Assembly: GCA_020433785.1 (NCBI GenBank)
Contig: JAGRCC010000276.1
Coordinates: forward strand, 1 to 10,353
Reading direction: 5' to 3'
DNA length: 10,353 nucleotides
Source of the DNA: Anaerolineae bacterium
GTDB taxonomy: Bacteria; Chloroflexota; Anaerolineae; 4572-78; J111
Shown piece after piece: positions 1 through 10,174 of this stretch; position 1 is the first letter of the stretch; each line of letters starts with the position of its first letter. A model generated the notes under the pieces. The model was given only the letters and a program-made list of their open reading frames with translations. It had not been told where the DNA came from and did no database searches. A program made the translations under genes and the position numbers.

Positions 1-12
1 CAATCGACAAAA

Positions 13-3000
13 ATGCTCAATTTACTACTATTGACCATGATCGGTTTGATGGCTATTTTTATGGTGGGCCTGGTCATCCTGTGGCGATTAGGCATCATTC
101 CTCCGGCCCCACCCCTGCGTCCGCCATGTAGACCTAACTGTGCTGATCAATATTTAGCCGACCTGACTTTACCCTACGAAGATTTGAGCGGGATCAACTT
201 TGCCGGGGCCGATCTAACGGGGGCCGATCTAACGGGGGCCGATCTGTCGGGCGCTAACTTCACCGGGGCTAAACTACCCAATGCAATTCTGAACAACACC
301 ACCCTGATCACCACTAACTTTACCAGCGCGGTTATGACCGGTACATTCACGTTCGATGCCAATTTTACCAGAGCCATTCTCACTAACGCCGATCTGCGGG
401 CCAGCGCCCTCAGTATCCCCAGTAATCCGACTATCCGCCAGCAGGATGCCCTTCAAACAGCCATTGCCACGCGTAACCCCGGCCTGGCGTCCCAACTAGT
501 TACCCAGTTGACGGAAATTCAGGACGGTACCATTTCCATGGCCGGGTCGCCGTGGCTGCCAAGCGGGACTAACCTTCGTGACAGCTACGATTTGCGAAAC
601 GCCAATCTGCAAGGCGCGCTGCTGGCCGGTATCGACCTCAGCAACGCCAATCTGCAAAACGCTAATCTCACCGGGGCCAACCTGATAGGCGCCAATTTGG
701 AAAACGCCGATTTGCAGGGGGCCAGATTAGAGGGCAGCACGACAAATTTGACCGGGGCCAGGTTGTTCGGCGCTAAGCTGCAAAATGCCCAACTCAATGG
801 GGCCAATCTAACCTCGGCCAACCTGACAAATGCCCAGCTTCAGCGAGCCAATTTGCAAGGGGCTAATCTAACCAATTCTCAACTCGTTAACGCCGATTTA
901 ACCGAAGCCAATGTCTCTGAGGCTCAACTTAATCGGGCTAATTTGAGTGGGGCCACGTTGGTTAAAACAAATTTTCTCAATGCCAATTTACAAAATGCTA
1001 ATCTTTCGCAAGCGAAGTTGCAGCAAGCGAACTTAGGCGGGGCGGACCTGCGAAATGCCAGCCTGGTCAATGCTGACCTCAGCAATGCGATCCTGCAAGG
1101 CGCTAATTTGGAAAACGCCGATCTGCAGGGAGCCGTCTTCAAAGGGGCCATTCTCAGTTTGCCCAGCGATGTCGATCCGCAGGAAATTCGCCGGTGGACT
1201 GAACAGGTCAAGGAACTTCTCCGGCGCGATCTCGAAGATTTGGAGGATAAAGATATCCGGCAAATCAAAGACAGGATCGCCCGCCTAACCGGCCTGCACG
1301 AGGCTGATAATGTGGTCCAAGTCCAAAATTTGCTCAAGGCTAGGAATTTAGCCGCCGCCGATTTGCGCGAGGCCATCTTTATTGGCGCTAATTTGGAAGG
1401 CGTCGATATCTCAACCGTATTTACCTCTCTGGACAATGTGGCTCTGATTGGGGCCAATCTGAAAAAGGTTAACTTCCAAGGCAGTGATCTGACCAATATA
1501 TGCCTGATTGGCGCCGACCTAGAAGAGGCTGATTTTGAAGGGGCCAACTTGTCGAACGCGTTTCTATCCGGGGCCAATTTGCAAGGTGCCGACTTGCGCA
1601 ATACCAATTTAGAGGGAACCGAGTTGAGTTTGGCCGATCTACGTGACACTCGTATCGATGGGGTTACCGGTCTGAGTCCCCGTTGGACCTTGGTGTGGGA
1701 AATTGTTAATGAAAGTCTTGAGGGACGAGATTTACGGGATCGACAACTCGTATTGGCCAATCTGCGGGGGGTCAATTTGGACCGAGCCAATCTACAAAAC
1801 ACCGACTTACGCGGGGCCGACTTAACCGAAGCTGATTTACGCCAGGCCAATGTGAAAGAGGCTCGACTTAGTGAGGCCACGTTACGCCGGGCCAATTTAA
1901 CAGAGGTCGATCTGAGCCAGGCTAACTTGAGCAGCGTCAATCTCAGCGAGGCGATTTTAGTTAAGGCCAATTTGAGTCAGGCCATCCTGAAAGACGCTAA
2001 CCTGCGTGGCGCTAATATGAAAGGCGCCAACCTAACCGGAGCCAATCTCGAAAAAGCCGATCTCAGACCAACCGAAGATAACTGTGGCGGCACCAGAACA
2101 AATTTGGAACAGGCTAACCTCACCAATACGTTTCTCAAGGAGGCCAGGTTGGACTGCGCTATGATAAATAGGGCAACCTTCACCGGTTCAAATTTAACAA
2201 AAATCAACCTTTCCAACGCCGATCTCCGTGAGACAGACCTGAGTGGGGTAGTGCTGGATGGAGCCGATTTGCGCGGGGTCGATTTGTTTAGAGCCAACCT
2301 GACCAACGCCAGTCTGATCGGGGTCAACCTGCAACCCAGCGACGATGATCCGCCACGCCGTAGTGATTTACGCGAGGCCCGGCTCGACCAGGCCGATTTG
2401 ACCCGGGCCCAGGTTCAAGAAGCCGATTTGCGCGGCGCTTCTCTGGAGCAGGCTATCCTCATCGATGCCAATTTTGACCGCGCCGACTTGAGTGGGGCAA
2501 ATCTATTTGCCGCTAGCCAGCGCGGCGCCACGTTCAGAGAGGCCCAGTTGGAAGGCACGGATTTTCACAAAGCTGACCTACGCGATGTTGATTTTAGTGG
2601 GGCCAACCTCTTTGAAGCCTCATTGCGCGGCGCCAGCGTAAGCCGGGCGGTGCTCAACGGAGCCAACCTAAGAAACGCCAACTTATTTGCCGCCGGATTA
2701 AGCCAGTCGCAGTTGCGCCAGGCGGATCTCCGGGAAACGAATTTGGTCCAGGCCGATCTGAACGGGGCCGACTTAACCGAGGCAGACTTAAGCCGCGCCA
2801 ACTTGTATCGAGCCAACCTGAGCGGGGCCGACTTTAACAAGGCGGTTCTCAAAAACGCCGACTTAAGTCAGGCAGACCTGACCGGCACCAGTCTGCGCGA
2901 AGCCAATCTTCGAGACACCAATTTGAGTCGAACAACCCTGACCAGCGCCAATCTATCTAAGGCCCGCTACAACGGCTCAACCCAATGGCCGCCAAAATTT

Positions 3001-3036
3001 AATCCCGGTCCGACCGATGCTGTTCGTGAAGACTAA
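13..3036 (+). CDS. Giant membrane-anchored pentapeptide-repeat protein
   Basis: Residues 4-24 form a hydrophobic segment without a signal-peptidase site, followed by a proline-rich linker (30-38) with a CxxxC pair (C39, C43). From about residue 52 to 985 the chain is dominated by A(N/D)LxX pentapeptides, the signature of a right-handed quadrilateral beta-helix; I estimate 140-150 repeats. The helix is broken by non-repeat inserts at about 132-192, 381-444 (charged, predicted helical, rich in E, R, K, D) and 548-572 (containing WTLVWEIVN, a recurring insert in this superfamily), and by polar loops at 686-696 and 774-784. The C-terminal YNGSTQWPPKFNP is a typical cap of bacterial and cyanobacterial pentapeptide proteins. 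Function is unknown: a scaffold or binding surface is inferred, probably extracytoplasmic. It is far longer than Qnr/MfpA gyrase mimics. Only 12 bases precede the ATG, so start and promoter cannot be judged, but the membrane segment directly after this ATG supports it. Confidence 0.93.
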   Translation: MLNLLLLTMIGLMAIFMVGLVILWRLGIIPPAPPLRPPCRPNCADQYLADLTLPYEDLSGINFAGADLTGADLTGADLSGANFTGAKLPNAILNNTTLITTNFTSAVMTGTFTFDANFTRAILTNADLRASALSIPSNPTIRQQDALQTAIATRNPGLASQLVTQLTEIQDGTISMAGSPWLPSGTNLRDSYDLRNANLQGALLAGIDLSNANLQNANLTGANLIGANLENADLQGARLEGSTTNLTGARLFGAKLQNAQLNGANLTSANLTNAQLQRANLQGANLTNSQLVNADLTEANVSEAQLNRANLSGATLVKTNFLNANLQNANLSQAKLQQANLGGADLRNASLVNADLSNAILQGANLENADLQGAVFKGAILSLPSDVDPQEIRRWTEQVKELLRRDLEDLEDKDIRQIKDRIARLTGLHEADNVVQVQNLLKARNLAAADLREAIFIGANLEGVDISTVFTSLDNVALIGANLKKVNFQGSDLTNICLIGADLEEADFEGANLSNAFLSGANLQGADLRNTNLEGTELSLADLRDTRIDGVTGLSPRWTLVWEIVNESLEGRDLRDRQLVLANLRGVNLDRANLQNTDLRGADLTEADLRQANVKEARLSEATLRRANLTEVDLSQANLSSVNLSEAILVKANLSQAILKDANLRGANMKGANLTGANLEKADLRPTEDNCGGTRTNLEQANLTNTFLKEARLDCAMINRATFTGSNLTKINLSNADLRETDLSGVVLDGADLRGVDLFRANLTNASLIGVNLQPSDDDPPRRSDLREARLDQADLTRAQVQEADLRGASLEQAILIDANFDRADLSGANLFAASQRGATFREAQLEGTDFHKADLRDVDFSGANLFEASLRGASVSRAVLNGANLRNANLFAAGLSQSQLRQADLRETNLVQADLNGADLTEADLSRANLYRANLSGADFNKAVLKNADLSQADLTGTSLREANLRDTNLSRTTLTSANLSKARYNGSTQWPPKFNPGPTDAVRED
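211..240 (+). repeat. Perfect 15-bp tandem duplication within pentapeptide gene
   Basis: The unit GATCTAACGGGGGCC occurs twice back to back (211-225 and 226-240), followed by a diverged third copy. Each unit encodes exactly one pentapeptide (DLTGA), so adding or losing copies keeps the frame. Identity at synonymous positions suggests a recent slippage or unequal-recombination event extending the beta-helix by one repeat. Confidence 0.9.
688..1134 (+). repeat. Long near-identical direct repeat pair inside pentapeptide gene
   Basis: A 36-bp block at 688-723 recurs at 1099-1134 with three substitutions by eye, all synonymous. Both copies encode GANLENADLQGA. They lie 411 bases (137 codons) apart and in the same reading frame. 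A shared GACCTCAGCAA stretch also occurs upstream of each block (634 and 1075), but its offset differs by 30 bases, that is two pentapeptides. This suggests segmental duplication followed by gain or loss of whole repeats. Confidence 0.7.
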
Positions 3037-3405
3037 ATAGTTTCGCATAGTATTTATACGGGCAAAATTTCCCATTTCAATGACGAACTAATTTGGCGAT
3101 GGTTGATAGCCCCGCCTCTGTCTCTATCATCATTCGCATTCAGATAAATTTATTCGGGGTCAAGGTTGGGCAAAACGCTTTAATCAAGATGGGCGGCTAA
3201 TACGATTACTCAAGCCAATCTGACCAAAGGAACCTAAGCCGTTGTATTTATGCCTTCATTTCAACAATCAATAGCCCGGCGGTACGCCAAATAGGGGTTA
3301 TGAAGCCGTATGTTTTTACTTCGATTAGGGAAACTTATCCGAAATGAAAACAGTCTCATCTTGATTAGATTCATACAAACCCCGCCTCTATGGTAAAATG
3401 GGGCG
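3037..3405. other. Intergenic region between pentapeptide and GT39 genes
   Basis: This 369-base stretch is AT-richer than its flanks and contains no convincing gene on either strand. No strong hairpin with a T-tract follows the pentapeptide stop codon. Only short structures are seen, such as GATAG/CTATC (about 3105-3126) and GGG/CCC around AAATTT (about 3060-3073). The 10-mer CCCCGCCTCT occurs twice, at 3110-3119 and 3380-3389, the second copy directly upstream of the proposed -10 box. A short stretch near 3217-3237 would read ITQANLTKGT before a stop. It resembles pentapeptide code but is too short to call a pseudogene. Confidence 0.7.
3370..3399 (+). promoter_or_regulatory. Probable leaderless promoter of the GT39 gene
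   Basis: A -10-like TAAAAT lies at 3394-3399, with a weak -35-like TTCATA at 3370-3375 (18-base spacing). Exactly six bases separate the -10 from the ATG at 3406, so initiation would fall on the A of the start codon and give a leaderless mRNA. This agrees with the lack of a usable Shine-Dalgarno site: the GGGG run ends only two bases before the ATG. The spacing is read directly from sequence; promoter activity is inferred. Confidence 0.5.
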
Positions 3406-4992
3406 ATGAACGTAACCTTCTCCCTCCTTTACCGATATGGCGGACGGGTGGCGGTAGGCTTGGCTGTGCTCGGGGCGCTGCTGCTGCCGCTCAACCTGCT
3501 GACCAGCCAGCCCTTCCATCATGACGAAGCCCTTTACGCTACCTGGGTCGTTACGCTCGCCACCGGTGACGATCCCTGGCTAAGCGCCACGCCTATCGAT
3601 AAGCCGCCGCTGTTCTTACTGCTCGTCGCCGGCGCATTTCGATTGCTCGGTATTACTGAAACGACGGCCCGGTTGCCGTCGCTGCTGGCCACGGCGGCTA
3701 TTATCCTGCTAATATACCAACTCGGTTGCAAACTATATAATGAAGCTACCGGCGTTTTAGCCGCCTGGCTAACTGTTCTCTCGCCGTTCACCATCCTTTT
3801 TGCCCCAACCGCTCTGACCGATCCAACCCTGGTCGCCCTAGTGCTGGCCGGATGTTTGGCCGCGGCTCACGGTCGAGCCGGATGGGCTGCTATTAGCGCG
3901 GCTCTGGCTATCGCGACCAAACAGCAGGGCATTTTCTTCGTACCGCTAATCGCCGGCTGCCTATTTGCCACCAAGTGGCAAAGTGACCGGATAACCGGTA
4001 ACAACGTTGCTGGAACCGGCCAACGCCCCGACCAAGCCCCCACGTCCTACGTCCAACTTGCTGCATCCTTCCTACTCTTTCTCTGCCTCACGCTCCTACC
4101 TTTTATCGCGTGGGATCTCAGCCGCAGTCAGCCATCGGCGTTCTTTCAACAGAGCCTCAACAATTACGGCGGGCTGGCCTTCGATTTGAGCGGTTTCAAC
4201 GAACGCTGGTATGGATTTGTGGAACTGCTTCAATATGGAACCGGTTCATTGACCTTGAATATCATTTTCCTCACCGGTCTGCCGTTGCTCATTATCTATA
4301 ATTTTTATGACACATATACTACACGAAAAACAATTCGGCTCACATCCGCCCATCGCTCCCACCTACCCTTCGATCTCCTCCTCGTTTTATTCGGTATCGC
4401 TTTTCTTTGGCTGCACACCCTCTTTTCTTTCCAAATTTGGGATCGTTACCTGCTGGGTCTAATTCCCTTGCTGGCGCTGCTGCTGGCTCGAATTTTGCTC
4501 TTACCCTGGACCTGGGTTAAGAACTACGTTTTAACCACGCCCTCACCGCGTCGACGATGGGGTCAGCTGATATTTGGCGTCGGCATAGCCATTTTACTGG
4601 CCGCCAGCCTGGCCCGCCCGGTCCAAGACGCCGTTCTTGGTCGTTATCCCTTGGGCAGCCACAGCCAGGCCGTCACCGGCATCGAGCAGATTGTAGCCTA
4701 CTTGCAGGGCCACGTTGGGGCCGATACCACCCTTTATCATCACTGGCTCGGCACCTACTGGCGATTTTACCTGCGAGGCTATCCGTACGACCTCCAATTT
4801 TGGAATACCCCGGCGCAGCTGTCCGCCAAAGCCAAACCCGGCCATCTGATCGCGTTTCCCGCCTGGCGCTCCGATACCGAGGCCAGATTGGCGCTGTTTG
4901 AAGCTGGTCTCGGCCTGCGAGAGCTGGCCCGCGCTTACAAGCCGGATGGGTCGCCTGCGGTCATTCTTTACCGGCTGGAACCGCTGCCCTGA
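3406..4992 (+). CDS. GT39 (PMT/ArnT-like) membrane glycosyltransferase
   Basis: The 528-residue protein is predicted to move a sugar or mannosyl-type group from a polyprenyl-phosphate donor to an acceptor at the outer face of the membrane. It is polytopic, with roughly 10-12 hydrophobic segments from residue 15 to about 415. The family's acidic motif follows the first segment: HHDEALYA, with D40 and E41 as likely catalytic/metal residues. KPPL (66-69), ARLPS (88-92) and TDP (138-140) match conserved loops of the PMT_2/ArnT group. Residues about 430-528 form a soluble C-terminal tail containing YHHWLGTYWRFYLRG. Length fits the family. No other in-frame start is needed, because the ATG sits directly after a -10 box. 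A YfhO-type gene follows after 30 bases and is probably cotranscribed. The acceptor (protein, lipid or polysaccharide) cannot be told from the sequence. Confidence 0.88.
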   Translation: MNVTFSLLYRYGGRVAVGLAVLGALLLPLNLLTSQPFHHDEALYATWVVTLATGDDPWLSATPIDKPPLFLLLVAGAFRLLGITETTARLPSLLATAAIILLIYQLGCKLYNEATGVLAAWLTVLSPFTILFAPTALTDPTLVALVLAGCLAAAHGRAGWAAISAALAIATKQQGIFFVPLIAGCLFATKWQSDRITGNNVAGTGQRPDQAPTSYVQLAASFLLFLCLTLLPFIAWDLSRSQPSAFFQQSLNNYGGLAFDLSGFNERWYGFVELLQYGTGSLTLNIIFLTGLPLLIIYNFYDTYTTRKTIRLTSAHRSHLPFDLLLVLFGIAFLWLHTLFSFQIWDRYLLGLIPLLALLLARILLLPWTWVKNYVLTTPSPRRRWGQLIFGVGIAILLAASLARPVQDAVLGRYPLGSHSQAVTGIEQIVAYLQGHVGADTTLYHHWLGTYWRFYLRGYPYDLQFWNTPAQLSAKAKPGHLIAFPAWRSDTEARLALFEAGLGLRELARAYKPDGSPAVILYRLEPLP

Positions 4993-5022
4993 GATACATT
5001 AGGCCTCGAACTGTTCAGCCTG

Positions 5023-8082
<3,060 letters not shown>

Positions 8083-8185
8083 CGATCGTATCTCAAAAGG
8101 CGTCAGACCGTCTCATGCTCGGCGGTGCGGTGATGATGATGCTCGATATCACTCTGGGCTAAAGGCCAATCACCAGGAGTGCAGC

Positions 8186-8617
8186 TTACTCTTGACCAAG
8201 CCCCAACCGTTCGTGCTCGGTTCGAATACATTTATTGGAGACGACATTCAGGCCGGCTTCCATCGCCTTTCGCTCCGGTTGTTCGTCGATCGACACCACC
8301 CCCAGCTGCGCCCAAACAGTCTTCGCCCCGACCGCGATGGCGTCGTTGACGATTTCATCTAGGAATTCCGGCGTGCGGAACACATCGACAATATCAATTG
8401 GTTCGGGTACAGCTTGGAGCGAGGGATAGCTCTTGTCGCCATCCACCTGGTCGATATTGGGGTTGACCGGGTAGACGGTGTAGCCCTGTTCTTTCAAATA
8501 CTGGGCCACCTGGTAGCTGGTGTAATAATGATCGTTCGATTCGCCGACCATCGCGATAACCTGCGACCCGGTCAATAAATCGCGCAGATCGGCGTCGCTT
8601 ACCGAGAAATTTAGCAT
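8186..8617 (-). CDS. CoA-binding (YccU-like) Rossmann-fold protein
   Basis: The 143-residue protein matches the small CoA-binding domain family related to the nucleotide-binding part of succinyl-CoA synthetase alpha. A Rossmann beta-strand and glycine turn (IAMVGES, 21-27) is followed by the family blocks YLKEQGYTVYPVNP (40-53), YPSLQAVPEPIDIVDVFRTPEF (64-85), GAKTVWAQLGV (97-107) and the C-terminal NKCIRTEHERL with the conserved C130 and H135. Full family length. The glycine-loop segment NDHYYTS (28-34) departs from the usual basic/proline-rich form. The family is widespread but poorly defined biochemically; binding of CoA or a nucleotide is inferred. It is the last gene of the minus-strand cluster, 27 bases after the molybdopterin gene, with a strong Shine-Dalgarno site. 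It converges on the YfhO-type gene with about 100 bases between stop codons and no clear terminator. Confidence 0.92.
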   Translation of the reverse strand: MLNFSVSDADLRDLLTGSQVIAMVGESNDHYYTSYQVAQYLKEQGYTVYPVNPNIDQVDGDKSYPSLQAVPEPIDIVDVFRTPEFLDEIVNDAIAVGAKTVWAQLGVVSIDEQPERKAMEAGLNVVSNKCIRTEHERLGLGQE

Positions 8618-8627
8618 GGTGGGTTAG

Positions 8628-8633
8628 ACCTCC
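8628..8633 (-). promoter_or_regulatory. Shine-Dalgarno site of CoA-binding gene
   Basis: On the minus strand the sequence GGAGGT lies 10 bases before the ATG at 8617, which fixes this start. It sits inside the 27-base gap after the preceding stop, as expected for translation within an operon. Confidence 0.8.
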
Positions 8634-8644
8634 ATCATTGGGGA

Positions 8645-9289
8645 TTATTTTTTCTTGTTAAGGGCCGACCGGACCTTTTGCATCGTCGTTGCCACAAATC
8701 CGCCGAACCTTTCTTCTTGCCACGGGTCACCGTGATTATGGTAGCCGTATTGCTCCCAAAAACCAGGCTCGTCCTCGGCTATGAACTCCAGCCCGCGCAC
8801 CCATTTGGCGCTCTTCCACAAGTACAATTTAGGAACCAGTAACCGCACCGGGTAGCCGTGTTCGGGCGCTAGCGGCTGGCCTTCGTATTTCAGCACGAAC
8901 ATGGCGTCATCGGCCAGGAATTCATCGACCGGCAGGTTGGTGGTATAACCCGGATCGGCGTGAACCATCACGTAATTGGCATTGGGGGAAAGCTCAACGT
9001 GCTTCATCACTTCGGCCACCGGAACACCTTCAAAGGCGCTATCAAATTTACTCCAGCGGGTGACGCAGTGCATATCCGACACTTGCTTAACCATCGGCAG
9101 GCTGCTGAACTCCGCCCAGCTAAATCGCTTGGATTGCTTGACTTCACCCCGGATGAAGAAATCCCAGGTAGCCGGGTTGAACTGCGGAATATTGCCCACA
9201 TGTAGCACCGGCCATTTTTGGGTGAGCACCTGACCGGGCGGGAGCCGGTCGCCCAGCGCGGCTTCGGTTTCTTTGCGTTTAGAAAACAT
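8645..9289 (-). CDS. Sulfite oxidase-like molybdopterin oxidoreductase (cytosolic)
   Basis: This 214-residue protein is the short, single-domain form of the sulfite oxidase fold (COG2041 type). The Mo-coordinating cysteine is C75 in MHCVTRW. H146-G147-Y148-P149-V150-R151 and YLWKSAKWVRGLEF (156-169) are family blocks around the pterin site. The end carries FWEQYGYHNHGDPWQEERF (178-195), characteristic of the bacterial sulfite-oxidase-like subgroup. There is no signal peptide, Tat motif, heme domain or dimerisation domain, so a cytosolic Mo enzyme with an unknown electron partner is inferred. The physiological substrate of this subgroup is not established. The start at 9289 is chosen because AAGGAG lies 7 bases upstream. 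An ATG five bases earlier (9294) is out of frame. It lies mid-cluster, between the zinc-ribbon and CoA-binding genes. Confidence 0.93.
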   Translation of the reverse strand: MFSKRKETEAALGDRLPPGQVLTQKWPVLHVGNIPQFNPATWDFFIRGEVKQSKRFSWAEFSSLPMVKQVSDMHCVTRWSKFDSAFEGVPVAEVMKHVELSPNANYVMVHADPGYTTNLPVDEFLADDAMFVLKYEGQPLAPEHGYPVRLLVPKLYLWKSAKWVRGLEFIAEDEPGFWEQYGYHNHGDPWQEERFGGFVATTMQKVRSALNKKK

Positions 9290-9296
9290 AGCATAA

Positions 9297-9302
9297 CTCC
9301 TT
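9297..9302 (-). promoter_or_regulatory. Shine-Dalgarno site of sulfite oxidase-like gene
   Basis: AAGGAG on the minus strand stands 7 bases before the ATG at 9289. The competing out-of-frame ATG at 9294 would have only two bases of spacing, so this site decides the start. Confidence 0.8.
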
Positions 9303-9355
9303 ATCTAAAAACTATCGGTGGTGGTTAACAGCACAGCCTAAACCGGGGGTAATCC

Positions 9356-9589
9356 TTAGCCGGCGCTCTCGCCATACTCCATCAGCACGCTGTAGGTGAT
9401 CGTTTTAAAGATACAGCCGGGATTGCCGCAGACCACGGCTTTCATGGTGATAATTTCCCCGCCGCAAAACGGGCACTGGTCATCTTTAATCTCCGACACC
9501 CACTGCCGGTAAACGTCGACATTATCCATGCATAAGATATCGACCTCATTAGGCCGCATCGCCTGCTGCCACATTTCCAATGTATTCAT
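9356..9589 (-). CDS. Small zinc-ribbon protein of unknown function
   Basis: I do not recognise a named family. The 77-residue product has an N-terminal half that looks helical and acidic (residues 1-37, with a lone C20 in DILCMDN). A zinc-ribbon knuckle pair follows: C39-P-F-C42-G-G and C54-G-N-P-G-C59, spaced so that four cysteines could bind one Zn(II). A short tail (IFKTITYSVLMEYGESAG) follows. The CPFCGG start and CGNPGC end are typical of small bacterial zinc ribbons that bind nucleic acid or act as protein adaptors, but nothing shows which. That it is a real gene is supported by a good ribosome site (AAAGGA, 7 bases from ATG), by conserved-looking cysteine spacing and by its place between two clear genes on the same strand (36 and 66 bases away). 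Confidence 0.85.
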   Translation of the reverse strand: MNTLEMWQQAMRPNEVDILCMDNVDVYRQWVSEIKDDQCPFCGGEIITMKAVVCGNPGCIFKTITYSVLMEYGESAG

Positions 9590-9596
9590 GGCGTAA

Positions 9597-9602
9597 TCCT
9601 TT
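9597..9602 (-). promoter_or_regulatory. Shine-Dalgarno site of zinc-ribbon gene
   Basis: AAAGGA on the minus strand lies 7 bases before the ATG at 9589, supporting the small gene as translated. Confidence 0.7.
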
Positions 9603-9625
9603 CTGCTTTTGAAATCCTAACCGCA

Positions 9626-10174
9626 TTACCATTTAAAAACCGGCGCCGGATTTAACGGATGATCGGACAGCCAACCCAACTCCAATTGGACCAGCCGCTT
9701 ATGAAAACCGGCGTTGGGCCAGCGGCGCTTGACGCTGCTAATATCAGACCGGGGTAAGCCGCAGGTTACCAGCCCCAACGAGAAATCCACCAGATCGCCC
9801 TGGCGGAACACCTCAACCAGCGGGTAGCGGGCATCTCGATATCGTCTGAGCTTGTGGTGCTCACTAATCATCAGCTCGATTTCAGGTATCCACGCTGCCT
9901 GCTGGTTCTCTTCTAAATACGCTTTGGCCAGCGCTATCGACGGCGGCAGGTAATCAAAGGTATCACTCGCCCAAATTCCCAGGTCGTGAAAGCAGCCGGC
10001 GATAATAATCTTCTGTCGCGCTTCAACGTTGCCGTTGTGCAAAGCAAAGCAGAAATTAACCATGCGATAAACATGATTTTTATAGCCCGTATAATCAGGC
10101 CCAATTTTGGTTTGCCACAAGCCCAATAGGTCTTCTAATAAGGGAAGGTGTTCTTCGATAACCATATTTCGCAC
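9626..10174 (-). CDS. HD-domain protein (putative metal-dependent phosphohydrolase)
   Basis: The 182-residue protein carries the metal-binding pattern of the HD superfamily: H34 (in YKNHVYRM), H63-D64 (in GCFHDLGIW), H106/H107 (in SEHHKLRRY) and D127 or D130 (in RQGDLVDFS). These residues usually hold one or two divalent metals for hydrolysis of phosphate esters of nucleotides. The substrate is not predictable; no RelA/SpoT, dGTPase or GYP motif is present. The reading frame begins with GTG at 10174; an in-frame ATG lies at 10165 (MVIEEHLP). The GTG has a weak AGG 7 bases upstream, while the ATG sits 9 bases after a TATGAT box and could be near-leaderless. It is the first gene of the minus-strand cluster and ends 36 bases before the zinc-ribbon gene. 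Confidence 0.88.
   Translation of the reverse strand: MRNMVIEEHLPLLEDLLGLWQTKIGPDYTGYKNHVYRMVNFCFALHNGNVEARQKIIIAGCFHDLGIWASDTFDYLPPSIALAKAYLEENQQAAWIPEIELMISEHHKLRRYRDARYPLVEVFRQGDLVDFSLGLVTCGLPRSDISSVKRRWPNAGFHKRLVQLELGWLSDHPLNPAPVFKW

Noticed and set aside
924..1970. 348-codon open frame on the minus strand opposite the pentapeptide gene, and similar ones at 585-821, 1977-2327 and 2565-2852
   Set aside because: Their products are low-complexity L-A-P-x-x-S-A strings, the direct antisense image of the repeated A-D/N-L codons; the repeat keeps stops out of that frame.
13..3036. Pentapeptide protein as a Qnr/MfpA-type quinolone-resistance factor
   Set aside because: Those are about 180-220 residues, soluble and dimeric; this one is 1007 residues, membrane-anchored and interrupted.
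3199..3237. Remnant of pentapeptide coding sequence in the intergenic region (reads AANTITQANLTKGT then stop)
   Set aside because: Only one clean pentapeptide, the two A-N units are six rather than five residues apart, and an in-frame stop lies shortly upstream; chance similarity cannot be excluded.
8083..8185. Bidirectional terminator between the convergent YfhO-type and CoA-binding genes
   Set aside because: Only an 8-bp self-palindrome ACGATCGT (8082-8089) and weak inverted matches are present; no stable stem with flanking T-tract.
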